A stretch of DNA of 64,000 nt from positions 1 through 64,000 of the forward strand of contig NZ_JHYA01000003.1 of assembly GCF_000621545.1 (NCBI RefSeq), given 5' to 3'. The DNA comes from Anaerovibrio lipolyticus LB2005 (GTDB taxonomy: Bacteria; Bacillota; Negativicutes; Selenomonadales; Selenomonadaceae). The position numbers and the translations under genes were made by a program. Shown one piece after another: positions 34,273 to 42,207 of the stretch (positions are counted from its first letter, which is position 1; every line of letters starts with the position of its first letter). The notes below the pieces were generated by a model. It was not told where the DNA came from, made no database searches, and saw only the letters and a program-made list of their open reading frames with translations.

Positions 34273-35871
34273 TTATTTACCTAGCAGCTCTGCCAAATCC
34301 TGTTCAGGAGTGGTAATTGGTGCAATACCATAATTTTCTACTAAGAAATTAAGAATATTAGGGGAAACAAAGGCTGGAAGGGATGGCCCCAGTTTAATAT
34401 TCTTGATGCCAAGGTGGAGCAGGGTGAGGAGAATGCACACAGCCTTCTGCTCGTACCAGGAGAGTACGAAGGAGAGAGGAAGCTCGTTTACACTGCAGTT
34501 AAAGGCTTTTGCAAGGGCAACAGCCACCTGAATGGCTCCGTAGGCATCGTTGCACTGGCCCATATCCATAAGGCGTGGAAGTCCTCCAATTTCACCGAGG
34601 TTAAGATCATTGAAGCGATATTTGCCACAGGCCAAGGTAAGTACAATGCTGTCCTTTGGAGTCTGCTTAACAAATTCCGTATAGTAATTTCTGCCAGGCT
34701 TGGCACCATCGCAGCCAGCCACAAGGAAGAAATGCTTAAGGACGCCGGATTTTACGGCCTCTACCACAGTGCTTGCATGTGAAAGAATTGCAGCATGGCC
34801 AAAGCCGGTGGTTACCTCTTTTCCACCATTAATACCAGTGAACTCAGTATCTTTTGTAAAGCCTCCAAGTGCCAGGGACTTTTCAATTACAGGGGTGAAA
34901 TTCTTGTTGTCATCAATATGAACTGCCCCAGGGAATGCAACCACCTCAGTGGTAAATACCCTGTCTTCATAGCTCTTTCTAGGCGGCATGAGGCAGTTGG
35001 TGGTGTAAAGAATAGGTGCAGGGAGGTTATCAAATTCCTTCTGCTGGTTCTGCCATGCAGTACCGAAGTTGCCCTTGAGATGAGGGAACTTCTTAAGCTG
35101 AGGATAGGCGTGGGCTGGCAGCATTTCACCGTGGGTGTAAATATTGATGCCCTTGCCCTCAGTCTGCTCCAATAAAAGCTGCAGATCCTTTAAATCATGG
35201 CCTGTAACTACGATGAAAGGCCCCTTTTCCACTGTAAGGGAAACAGTGGTAGGCTCTGGTGAACCATAGGTTTCAGTGTTGGCCTTATCGAGAAGGGCCA
35301 TACACTTAAGATTGATTTCACCAACCTTTAAAACAACTGGCAGCAGAGTATCCTGATCTTCGCCGTAGCCAATCATAAAGAGAGCCTCACAGAAGAACTT
35401 ATTTACTTCTTCATCAGTGTATCCCAGCACATTGGCATGATAAGCGTAGGCTGCCATGCCACGGATACCAAATAAAATCAGGGACTTCAGAGAGCGGATA
35501 TCTTCATTGGCTGTCCACAGATCATCCATGTTGAATTCACTGTTCTTGCCGCATGGTGATGCACAGCTGCCACAATCTGGGGCGAGAGCCTGCTCAAGCT
35601 TGCGAACCTTGGCAATCATTTTTTCAAGTGATTCGTTGTCGAAGCTCACATTTGTAATTGTGGTAAAAAGTCCCTCAATTATAGTATTGTAAACTTCTTT
35701 GGTTGCTTCACCATTGCTGTCAACGGCTCTGGCCAAGCCAATCAGGGCACCCGTCAGCTCATCCTGCAGCTTTGCTGTATCGGATTTTTTGCCGCATACA
35801 CCAGCCTTGCCGGTACATCCTGTACAGCCTGCAGTCTGCTCACACTGGAAACAAAACATTTCATTGCTCAT
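34273..35871 (-). CDS. hcp: Hybrid-cluster protein (hydroxylamine reductase)
   Basis: This cytosolic Fe-S/Fe-S-O protein reduces hydroxylamine or nitric oxide in anaerobes facing nitrosative stress. The 532-residue protein has the N-terminal cluster region FCFQCEQTAGCTGCTGKAGVCG and the hybrid-cluster ligands further on, including THGEMLPAHAYPQL, YTTNCLMPP and VAGCDGAKPGRNYYTEF. Start ATG 35871 follows AAGGGGG. Its upstream region contains an 18-bp palindrome shared with the CGGC gene at 50058, indicating common control. No hcr partner is adjacent. Confidence 0.95.
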   Translation of the reverse strand: MSNEMFCFQCEQTAGCTGCTGKAGVCGKKSDTAKLQDELTGALIGLARAVDSNGEATKEVYNTIIEGLFTTITNVSFDNESLEKMIAKVRKLEQALAPDCGSCASPCGKNSEFNMDDLWTANEDIRSLKSLILFGIRGMAAYAYHANVLGYTDEEVNKFFCEALFMIGYGEDQDTLLPVVLKVGEINLKCMALLDKANTETYGSPEPTTVSLTVEKGPFIVVTGHDLKDLQLLLEQTEGKGINIYTHGEMLPAHAYPQLKKFPHLKGNFGTAWQNQQKEFDNLPAPILYTTNCLMPPRKSYEDRVFTTEVVAFPGAVHIDDNKNFTPVIEKSLALGGFTKDTEFTGINGGKEVTTGFGHAAILSHASTVVEAVKSGVLKHFFLVAGCDGAKPGRNYYTEFVKQTPKDSIVLTLACGKYRFNDLNLGEIGGLPRLMDMGQCNDAYGAIQVAVALAKAFNCSVNELPLSFVLSWYEQKAVCILLTLLHLGIKNIKLGPSLPAFVSPNILNFLVENYGIAPITTPEQDLAELLGK

Positions 35872-35965
35872 AATTAAAATCCCCCTTGTAATACACACAT
35901 TAAGAGTTTTCCTATTGTTTGATTTGCTTTTGCAAGTTTAATATAATACAATAAATCAAACTTGT

Positions 35966-35983
35966 ATGTTGTAATTACAACAT
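35966..35983. promoter_or_regulatory. Palindromic operator upstream of hcp
   Basis: ATGTTGTAATTACAACAT is an 18-base perfect palindrome. A 32-base block containing it (35951-35982) matches 50115-50146 at 30 positions. Its centre lies roughly 41 bases before the likely start downstream of a TATATT box, as expected for an activator of the Crp/Fnr class. Confidence 0.6.
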
Positions 35984-35996
35984 TTATAGAAAAGAA

Positions 35997-36045
35997 AAAC
36001 CACAGAGAAGATTGGCGGTGTTATGACCAATCTTCTCTGTGGTTT
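35997..36045. terminator. Bidirectional terminator between flagellin and hcp
   Basis: AAACCACAGAGAAGATTGG pairs perfectly over 19 bases with its inverse, with an 11-base loop. It ends flagellin transcription on the minus strand. Confidence 0.85.
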
Positions 36046-36088
36046 GGATAATTTTGAATGTGTGTACGCCAATTAGTCACTTTACAAA

Positions 36089-36952
36089 TTAACTAAGCAA
36101 ATTGTAGGCAGCGTTAGGGTTATGCGTGTACAGCTCACCCAGGGAACCTACTTCTTTACTGAGGGCCTGCATACCCTGCTTTACGGCCCATAGGGCAACC
36201 TGACTTTGGGCATTGGCACTGGCATTGTTTACGGACTCAGCAGCAATATCAGTATCATCAATGGTAGATACTGCCTCATAGAGATTTTCCTCCATGGTGG
36301 TGTAGTTGGCAGATTGATATTCCAGACCCTTTTGGGCGGTACCAATGCTGGTAGCCTGGTCAAGGGCAGTGTTTAAAGCAGTGTCAACTGTATCAATTGC
36401 GGTGCCTAAATCAGACAAATCCCCCAGTGTGATGGTGCTGTTACCTTCACTGTCTGTAAGCCCAAGGCCGGCGGTACTCATATCCCCAAGATTAATGGTT
36501 TCATAGCCATTGTCACTTGCCACCTGAATGGATTGACTGCCGTCTAGAAGACTTTGCCCGTTATAGGTAATCTGGGCGTTGGAATCAATCTGGGAAAGGG
36601 TTTGATTTACTGATTCCTGCAGGGCGGCAACATCGGAGTTGCTGTTGGTTCCATTGGCGGCGCTTATCAGGGTCTGCTTTAGTGTGGAAAGGGAATTTAT
36701 AGTGTTGCTTACGGCCCCGGCAGCCACATTCAGCATGGCATTGGTTGTCTGGGTATTGCTGTTGGACTGTGTTACACTGCCAATATTGTTATACATCCTC
36801 TGAACAATGGCATATTCTGAAGCACCATTGGAGGGACTATAATATTTTGTTCCTGTTGCAATTCGTTTTATGCTTTCTGCCTGTGAGCTTTGGGCCCGGT
36901 TTAAATCATTTAAAGAGGAATTGATTACACTCATTACACTGCCAATACTCAT
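36089..36952 (-). CDS. Flagellin, short, with atypical C-terminus
   Basis: The 287-residue protein has a flagellin-like N-terminal D0/D1 region (SIKRIATGTKYYSPSNGASEYAIVQRM, QTTNAMLNVAAGA) and C-terminal D1 (ALDQATSIGTAQKGLEYQSANY, STIDDTDIAAESVNNASANAQ). Instead of the usual QANQ...LL ending it continues to KEVGSLGELYTHNPNAAYNLLS. The central variable domain is short. It stands alone, far from any flagellar operon here, so it may be a minor or accessory filament protein. Confidence 0.82.
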   Translation of the reverse strand: MSIGSVMSVINSSLNDLNRAQSSQAESIKRIATGTKYYSPSNGASEYAIVQRMYNNIGSVTQSNSNTQTTNAMLNVAAGAVSNTINSLSTLKQTLISAANGTNSNSDVAALQESVNQTLSQIDSNAQITYNGQSLLDGSQSIQVASDNGYETINLGDMSTAGLGLTDSEGNSTITLGDLSDLGTAIDTVDTALNTALDQATSIGTAQKGLEYQSANYTTMEENLYEAVSTIDDTDIAAESVNNASANAQSQVALWAVKQGMQALSKEVGSLGELYTHNPNAAYNLLS

Positions 36953-37262
36953 ATTTTTGCTCCCATCTTTTTCTAATCTAAATTTACTACGAAATCTTAG
37001 TGAATCGAATTTGAAAGATGAAGATGAACTTTAGATTTCGTGTAAGGGCTGATGAAAGCCCGTATGCTTTCATCTTGCTTAATGGGCTCATTATATTGGC
37101 CAAATATAAATTTTTTATAAACTGGAAATTAAGAAATGATAAATAGTTGATATTGATATTCTTCATTTTAAGAAAAGTTTAGCATTATGCCTTCTTTGTT
37201 TAATGTATATTTAGATTTATGCTCTATTATGTGTTCATGAAATTCAAAGGAGGCATATTATT
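36953..37262. promoter_or_regulatory. Divergent intergenic region, flagellin and beta-helix protein
   Basis: This 310-base AT-rich stretch holds the ribosome sites of both genes and a perfect 9-bp hairpin, GATGAAAGC/GCTTTCATC (37051-37059, 37066-37074), about 100 bases upstream of flagellin. An overlapping alternative stem GGGCT/AGCCC (from 37046) could compete with it. I found no convincing sigma-28 promoter. Confidence 0.4.
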
Positions 37263-38720
37263 ATGAAGAAATCTAAAATATTGGCCTGTATGTTGGCCAC
37301 CTCGATAGCTATTGGCAGTTACGGTGCTATTAATTCTGCTTATGCAGCAGATACAGATAATACTCAAGTTATAATGTCTTCAGATCAGGACAGACCGGCT
37401 GGTCCGCCACCTGATGGGAAACCACCTATGGGGCCGCCACCTACTGGCTCTGCACATCATGGGGCACCACCAAATGGTATGCCGGGAGGCTTTGGCGGAC
37501 ATGGGAGCATGTCAGAAGTGAAGTATTCAGCTTCTACGGAGATAAACTCTGCCTCTAGTCAAAACGATAAAGCGTATGCCAGTGATACAGCGGAAAAGAG
37601 TGCTTTAATTATAAGCACTGCAGATAATGTAAATATTACTAATCCTACAATAACAAAAGCCGGTGATTCCGATGGACGGGATAACTGTAATTTTTATGGA
37701 CAGAATGCCACTGTACTGGTAAAGGGCGGCTCTACCACAACCATTATCGGTGGCACCATAACCTCTGATGCTTCTGGCGCCAATGGGGTATTTTCCTATG
37801 GAGGTAACGGCGGACAGAATGGTGCAGAGGGTGACGGTACCAAGGTTATTATCAGGGATACAAAAATCACCACCTCCGGCAGCGGTTCAGGTGGTATTAT
37901 GACCACAGGTGGCGGTATTACTGAGGCCTATAACCTTGATATTACAACAAATGGCCAGTCCTCAGCCCCAATCAGAAGTGATAGAGGCGGCGGAAAGGTT
38001 ATAGTAGATGGTGGTACCTATGTATCCCATGGTTTGGGTTCACCTACTATTTATTCCACTGCGGATATCACCGTGTCCAATGCAACTTTGGAGTCCACTA
38101 TGTCGGAGGGAGTGTGTATTGAGGGGTTAAATTCCATCACTTTGAATAATTGTGATATGACTGCCAACAATAGGGGCTGCAATGCCAATGCAACCTTTAA
38201 TGATATGATCATGATCTATCAGTCATTTTCCGGGGATGCGGACAGCGGCACATCATTCTTTAATGTAAATGGTGGCAGTCTGACCAATAAAAATGGTCAT
38301 GTATTCCATGTGACCAATACCAATGCGGTTATAAATCTTGATGGAGTTAAAATTGTAAATCAGGATGCAAATAATGTCCTTATGTCCGTATGCGATGATG
38401 GATGGAATGGAGGCTCAAATGTTGCAACTGTAAATGCAGCCCATCAGGTGATGGAAGGAAATATTTTGGTAGGTGAAAATTCCAAGCTGATCTTAAATAT
38501 TAAGGATAATTCAACCTTTACTGGCTCTATCTGTGGCAATATTACCAATGTAAAGGGAGAAACTGTTTCCACTAATGTGGGAAATGTGTCAGTTTCCCTT
38601 GATAACACCAGTAAATGGATTTTGATGGATGATACCCATATTTCCAGCTTTACAGGGAATATCAGTCAGATAACCGCTAACGGACATAGCCTTTATGTAG
38701 ATGGAGTCAAAGTTCTTTAA
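37263..38720 (+). CDS. Secreted right-handed beta-helix protein
   Basis: The 485-residue protein has a Sec signal peptide (cleavage near SAYAAD), a Pro/Gly-rich segment with PPPDGKPPMGPPPTG (about 45-80), and a long region of short Gly/Asn/Thr-rich repeats (VLVKGGSTTTIIGGTIT, VIIRDTKITTSGSG, VIVDGGTYVSHG, ITLNNCDMTANN) typical of parallel beta-helix surface proteins. It has no LPXTG or SLH anchor. It may be an adhesin or polysaccharide-binding protein. GGAGG precedes the ATG. No neighbour clarifies its role. Confidence 0.75.
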   Translation: MKKSKILACMLATSIAIGSYGAINSAYAADTDNTQVIMSSDQDRPAGPPPDGKPPMGPPPTGSAHHGAPPNGMPGGFGGHGSMSEVKYSASTEINSASSQNDKAYASDTAEKSALIISTADNVNITNPTITKAGDSDGRDNCNFYGQNATVLVKGGSTTTIIGGTITSDASGANGVFSYGGNGGQNGAEGDGTKVIIRDTKITTSGSGSGGIMTTGGGITEAYNLDITTNGQSSAPIRSDRGGGKVIVDGGTYVSHGLGSPTIYSTADITVSNATLESTMSEGVCIEGLNSITLNNCDMTANNRGCNANATFNDMIMIYQSFSGDADSGTSFFNVNGGSLTNKNGHVFHVTNTNAVINLDGVKIVNQDANNVLMSVCDDGWNGGSNVATVNAAHQVMEGNILVGENSKLILNIKDNSTFTGSICGNITNVKGETVSTNVGNVSVSLDNTSKWILMDDTHISSFTGNISQITANGHSLYVDGVKVL

Positions 38721-38773
38721 ATAGCCCCAAATGTAAGATTTATTCTGTTAAATGGAATGATGTGTAAAAAATA

Positions 38774-38803
38774 TTGGTAAGAAATGATTCATCATGGTAT
38801 AAT
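38774..38803 (+). promoter_or_regulatory. Promoter of the putative antitoxin RNA
   Basis: TTGGTA is followed after 18 bases by a perfect TATAAT on the plus strand; no reading frame follows, only about 95 bases to a terminator. Confidence 0.65.
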
Positions 38804-38809
38804 GAGCAT

Positions 38810-38905
38810 AAGAAAAGAGGCAGTTGACGTTTGCTCCGCCAGCTTCCTTGAAGTTGATTCAACCCAAAGTATAGCCGACCATTGCAGTGGTCGGCTGTAG
38901 TTTTA
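38810..38905 (+). ncRNA. Putative antisense antitoxin RNA of a type I toxin-antitoxin locus
   Basis: A consensus promoter (38774-38803) and a strong terminator (38873-38896) delimit a noncoding transcript of about 90 bases. It converges on the toxin mRNA and would overlap its 3' untranslated end, as in the Bacillus txpA/RatA and bsrE-type pairs. The boundaries are predicted. Confidence 0.6.
38873..38896. terminator. Shared terminator of antitoxin RNA and toxin mRNA
   Basis: AGCCGACC pairs perfectly with GGTCGGCT over an 8-base loop; TAGTTTTAT follows on the plus strand. The minus-strand T-run is weak. Confidence 0.75.
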
Positions 38906-38916
38906 TATAAGAGGAG

Positions 38917-38994
38917 TTATCTCTTAATACTATATATGGTAACGGCAAGAGTTAAAAGGGCTATCAACAAGGATAGCTGCTCGTAAAGACTCAT
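38917..38994 (-). CDS. Small holin-like type I toxin, 25 residues
   Basis: The peptide begins MSLYEQLSLLIALLTLAVTI and ends YSIKR: one hydrophobic transmembrane helix and a basic tail, like the putative holin-like toxins of Bacillota. AGGAGGTGAT, a near-perfect Shine-Dalgarno, precedes the ATG by 5 bases. TCCTC-acattc-GAGGA immediately upstream can fold and hide that site, a common safeguard of type I toxins. A convergent RNA (38810-38905) is the probable antitoxin. Overproduction would damage the membrane. It is too short for standard gene calling. Confidence 0.75.
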   Translation of the reverse strand: MSLYEQLSLLIALLTLAVTIYSIKR

Positions 38995-39050
38995 AGGCCA
39001 TCACCTCCTCGAATGTGAGGAAGCCGACACATCAATGCCTCTCGCAGTAC

Positions 39051-39079
39051 ATTATACCAAAAATATGTTCCCAACTCAA
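39051..39079 (-). promoter_or_regulatory. Promoter of the holin-like toxin gene
   Basis: On the minus strand TTGAGT is followed after 17 bases by a perfect TATAAT, about 55 bases upstream of the toxin start. Confidence 0.75.
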
Positions 39080-39138
39080 ACGAAAGAGGAGTGCCAATCA
39101 GGGCAATCGAGGAATTTAAAGACTTCTTTCAAGTGTAT

Positions 39139-39483
39139 TTACAAATTACCCTCGCCCCATTTTTTCAATTCCAGAAGAATGGGGATGAGGGTTTTTGTTT
39201 TTTCTGTAAGGTTATATTCAACCCTTACAGGCATTTCATCGTACTGCTTTCTTTCCACTAAGCCGTCTGCTTCCAGCTCTTTCAGGGAATTGGCAAGCAT
39301 GGTGTTGGTAATGCCGTGAATGGAGCGTCTGAGCTCCCCATAGCGCACGATTTCATTTCGGTCAATAACGCAAAGTATCATTATTTTCCATTTGCCCCCC
39401 ACGGTGTCAATAACCCGCTTCAGACCGCAATCCTTTCCTGCAATATCGTCACATAATGGTTCTCTGTTTTCGTTTTTCTTCAT
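39139..39483 (-). CDS. HxlR-family transcriptional regulator
   Basis: The 114-residue winged-helix protein has the family core: CGLKRVIDTVGGKWKIMIL, then RYGELRRSIHGITNTMLANSLKELEADGLVERKQYD. A conserved Cys lies shortly before the first helix, and such regulators often sense electrophiles or thiol stress. It is divergent from thioredoxin, separated by 164 bases, so it may control the thioredoxin pair; no clear palindrome identifies its site. Confidence 0.88.
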   Translation of the reverse strand: MKKNENREPLCDDIAGKDCGLKRVIDTVGGKWKIMILCVIDRNEIVRYGELRRSIHGITNTMLANSLKELEADGLVERKQYDEMPVRVEYNLTEKTKTLIPILLELKKWGEGNL

Positions 39484-39647
39484 GGTATCATTTTCCTTAC
39501 TAGATAAATAAAAACTGCGTACTTGATATATTTTTTATACCACATATAATATAACTATCAGCTGATAAATGCAACATAATCAGAGTTAAAGATAACTAAT
39601 AATTTATTATGATGAAAGGCATCCAGCAGGATGAAGTGGTGAATATT

Positions 39648-39965
39648 ATGGAATACAAGTTTACTAAGGATAACTTTGACGCAGAGGTATTGAACAGCGA
39701 TGTACCAGTGCTTATTGATTTTTATGCAGATTGGTGCGGCCCTTGTCAGATGATGGGACCGGTGGTGAAGGAGCTGGCCTCAGAGTATGACGGCAAGGTA
39801 AAGATTGGCAAGGTCAATGTGGATCAGCAGCCGGAGCTTGCCAGCAAGTACGGCGTAAGGAGTATTCCTTATTTTGCATTTATTAAAGAAGGCAATCTCT
39901 GTGATGATATAACGGGTTCAGTTCCAAAATCCAGACTTGTCAGCAAGTTAGAGGCAATGGTATAA
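39648..39965 (+). CDS. trxA: Thioredoxin
   Basis: This small disulfide reductase has the WCGPC active site (C30, C33 counted from MEYKF) in FYADWCGPCQMMGPVV, followed by the cis-Pro loop SIPYFAFI. About 105 residues is the usual length. I take ATG 39648 because homology begins there; ATG 39609 extends the frame by 13 residues but neither start has a strong ribosome site. It is followed after 71 bases by an unusual thioredoxin reductase, likely its partner. Confidence 0.93.
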   Translation: MEYKFTKDNFDAEVLNSDVPVLIDFYADWCGPCQMMGPVVKELASEYDGKVKIGKVNVDQQPELASKYGVRSIPYFAFIKEGNLCDDITGSVPKSRLVSKLEAMV

Positions 39966-40036
39966 CTGAAAGTAAAGAATGTAAAAAGCAATAGAAGAAA
40001 TTGAGGAATTTGCGCTTTAAAGGAGGTCCGGGAGAT

Positions 40037-40912
40037 ATGATATATGATGCAGCAATCGTTGGAAGCGGGCCGGCGGGGTTGTCGGCGGCTACTGTGCTAA
40101 AGGCAAGAGGAAAGAATATAATATGGTTTGGCCCTGAAGAAATGAGCTCCAAAATTGAAAAGGCTGAGAAAATCTCCAATTATCCCGGACTGGGTATTAT
40201 CACCGGGCATGAGCTAAATGAGCATTTTCGTAAGCATATCAAGGAGCTGGATCTTGAGATTACCAATAAATTCGTTTCCAAGATTTCAGATTTTGGCGGT
40301 AAGTTTACCTTGTTGGCAGACAATGAGATGTTCGAGGCAAAGACTGTTCTGCTGACCACCGGAATAGCCGTTGCCAAGGGCTATGATGGGGAAAAGGAGC
40401 ATCTGGGGAGAGGTGTAAGTTACTGCGCCACCTGTGACGGTATGTTTTACAAGGGAAAGACTTTGGCAGTGTATTGTGGTGACAAAAGCTTTATTCCCGA
40501 GGTTTCTTACCTTGCTAATATAGCTGAAAAGGTGTATCTGTTTTCCACTGATGGCAAATTGACAGTGCTGGAGAATAATGTGGAGCTGGTCGACGGCAGA
40601 CTGGTGAAAATACTGGGTGAGCAAAGAGTGGAGGCCATAGAGCTAAGTAATGGGGACAAAATTGCCGTTGATGGTGTATTTATTTTGCGTAACGCCATTC
40701 CACCAGAGGAGCTTCTGCCAGGGCTGGAGCTTAATGGTCCCCATGTGACTGTTGACCGCCAGCTTCACACCAATATAGAAGGCTGCTTTGCTGCTGGGGA
40801 CAACACAGGAAGACCGTACCAGATAGCCAAGGCCATAGGTGAGGGCAATGTGGCTGCCCATGAAATATTGGAGTATCTGGCAATTAGCTGTACATCTCGT
40901 GACAGGTGTTAA
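40037..40912 (+). CDS. Thioredoxin reductase-like flavoprotein lacking NADPH motifs (FFTR-like)
   Basis: The 291-residue protein has the FAD motif GSGPAGLSAA (9-18), the redox pair CATC (C130, C133) and a C-terminal FAD segment CFAAGDNTGRPYQIAKAIGEG. The NADPH-binding glycine motif and the following His-Arg-Arg of classical TrxB are replaced by VYCGDKSFIPEVSY and LFSTDGKL. Enzymes of this type in clostridia take electrons from ferredoxin (FFTR). ATG 40037 follows AGGAGG at 10 bases. It likely reduces the thioredoxin upstream. The 3' end overlaps the converging LysR gene by 29 bases. Confidence 0.85.
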   Translation: MIYDAAIVGSGPAGLSAATVLKARGKNIIWFGPEEMSSKIEKAEKISNYPGLGIITGHELNEHFRKHIKELDLEITNKFVSKISDFGGKFTLLADNEMFEAKTVLLTTGIAVAKGYDGEKEHLGRGVSYCATCDGMFYKGKTLAVYCGDKSFIPEVSYLANIAEKVYLFSTDGKLTVLENNVELVDGRLVKILGEQRVEAIELSNGDKIAVDGVFILRNAIPPEELLPGLELNGPHVTVDRQLHTNIEGCFAAGDNTGRPYQIAKAIGEGNVAAHEILEYLAISCTSRDRC

Positions 40913-41750
40913 TAAAAAGCTCCAAAGTAGATGTAATATATTTATTTACATGATGGACAATACGGAAATTTCGGCGAAAATTAATATGGGGGACGGATAT
41001 TTCAATAAGAGATCCGTCAATTATTTCCTTTTCCACAATTTTTTTGGAAAGAACGGTTATACCAAGACCAGCCATAACTGCTTGCTTGATGGTGGAAGAA
41101 TTGTTATAAACACCGGAGATACGCGGGGTTATATTATGTTCTCTCATAATCTGTTCAAAAAGATTGCGGGTACCGCTGCCCTCCTCCCGTACAATAAAGG
41201 AGCATTTCGCTATTTCTTTCTTGGACATAGTTTGCTTGCTGTCAGGTGAAGCTACGAATACCAGCTCATCTTCCATGAAGGGGATTTCACGCAGGTATTC
41301 TGATTCAAGGGTTCCCTCAACCAGCGCAATATCCAGTTCATCTTGAAGTAGGTATTGCTCCAAAGTGGTGGTATTGTGAATACGGGAAAAAATCACCTGC
41401 TCCGGCAGTTTTGCTTTAAAATGGCACAGCAGGGGAACGAAAACACTTTCGCCAACTGACAAGGTGGCACCAATGCGGAGCGGGGAGTGACTGGAAAAAC
41501 CGCGTAGTGTTGATTCTGCCTTATTAGTCAGACTAAGTACATGGCGGGCATAGTGCATAAGCTCCTGTCCGGCTGGAGTAATAAACAATCTTTTTCCCAG
41601 TCTTTCAAACAATTTAACTTGGTAATGTTCCTCAAGTTCTTTGATGGCCTGGCTCACAGAAGGTTGTGAAATATGTAGCTTTTCAGCAGCTTTGGTCATT
41701 CCTTCCTCATCACAAACATTTAGAAATATAAGAAAATGTCTAAGCGTCAT
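40884..41750 (-). CDS. LysR-family regulator, CysL/YeiE-like
   Basis: The 288-residue protein has the LysR helix-turn-helix (EEGMTKAAEKLHISQPSVSQAIKELEEHYQVKLFERLGK) and a periplasmic-binding-like effector domain (IALVEGTLESEYL, FIVREEGSGTR, VMAGLGITVLSK). The effector-domain pattern resembles CysL/YeiE proteins, which often neighbour YeiH exporters; a YeiH homologue lies at 44910, beyond the second riboswitch operon. ATG 41750 is 8 bases after GGAGG, better than the ATG at 41765. Confidence 0.8.
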   Translation of the reverse strand: MTLRHFLIFLNVCDEEGMTKAAEKLHISQPSVSQAIKELEEHYQVKLFERLGKRLFITPAGQELMHYARHVLSLTNKAESTLRGFSSHSPLRIGATLSVGESVFVPLLCHFKAKLPEQVIFSRIHNTTTLEQYLLQDELDIALVEGTLESEYLREIPFMEDELVFVASPDSKQTMSKKEIAKCSFIVREEGSGTRNLFEQIMREHNITPRISGVYNNSSTIKQAVMAGLGITVLSKKIVEKEIIDGSLIEISVPHINFRRNFRIVHHVNKYITSTLELFINTCHEMYS

Positions 41751-41866
41751 GGAAAAATCCTCCATCTATAGGTATATGCCTATGAAATCATTAAATAATA
41801 GTATTTTACATTTTTTAATTTAGTGATTAGAATTTTGGTTGTCAATCAAAAATACAATTACATATG

Positions 41867-42022
41867 TTTTTGGGTGCTCGCGAGAGCCTAACAGAGAAAA
41901 CGGTGAAAAGCCGTTGCGATCCCGTCACTGTAATGTGGAGTTCCTTTCATGATGTCACTGGCTATTGGTAGCTGGGAAGGCGAATCGAACGATGAAACAG
42001 AGCCAGGAGAACTGCCCAAAAA
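41867..42022 (+). ncRNA. Cobalamin riboswitch 2
   Basis: The B12 box AGCCAGGAGAACTGCC (42001-42016) and GATCCCGTCACTGTAA upstream are clear. TTTTTGGG (41867-41874) pairs with CCCAAAAA (42015-42022) to close the aptamer. A terminator follows at 42086. It controls a second, now damaged, importer operon. The region 41751-42207 contains nothing else recognisable. Confidence 0.94.
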
Positions 42023-42085
42023 TGGATTTTACTTGCATCTTGCGAGCGACAGGAGAGCAGGCGACTACAATGCGTTGTTTTTGTG

Positions 42086-42115
42086 CCGTTTCGTATATTG
42101 CGAAGCGGTTTTTTT
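42086..42115 (+). terminator. Riboswitch-controlled terminator of the second operon
   Basis: CCGTTTCG pairs with CGAAGCGG (one G-T pair) over a 7-base loop and is followed by TTTTTTT. Confidence 0.88.
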
Positions 42116-42207
42116 ATTGCCAAGGTTTTCGGTTTGTGGGGAGATGATGGATAGCAGCCTAAAGTAAAGAATTTTAGATGTATGATTGTTGAAAGGATGG
42201 AACGATT

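Noticed and set aside
36953-37100. Sigma-28 flagellar promoter for the flagellin gene
   Set aside because: TAAA occurs near the right place but no GCCGATAA-like -10 lies at the required 15-base spacing.
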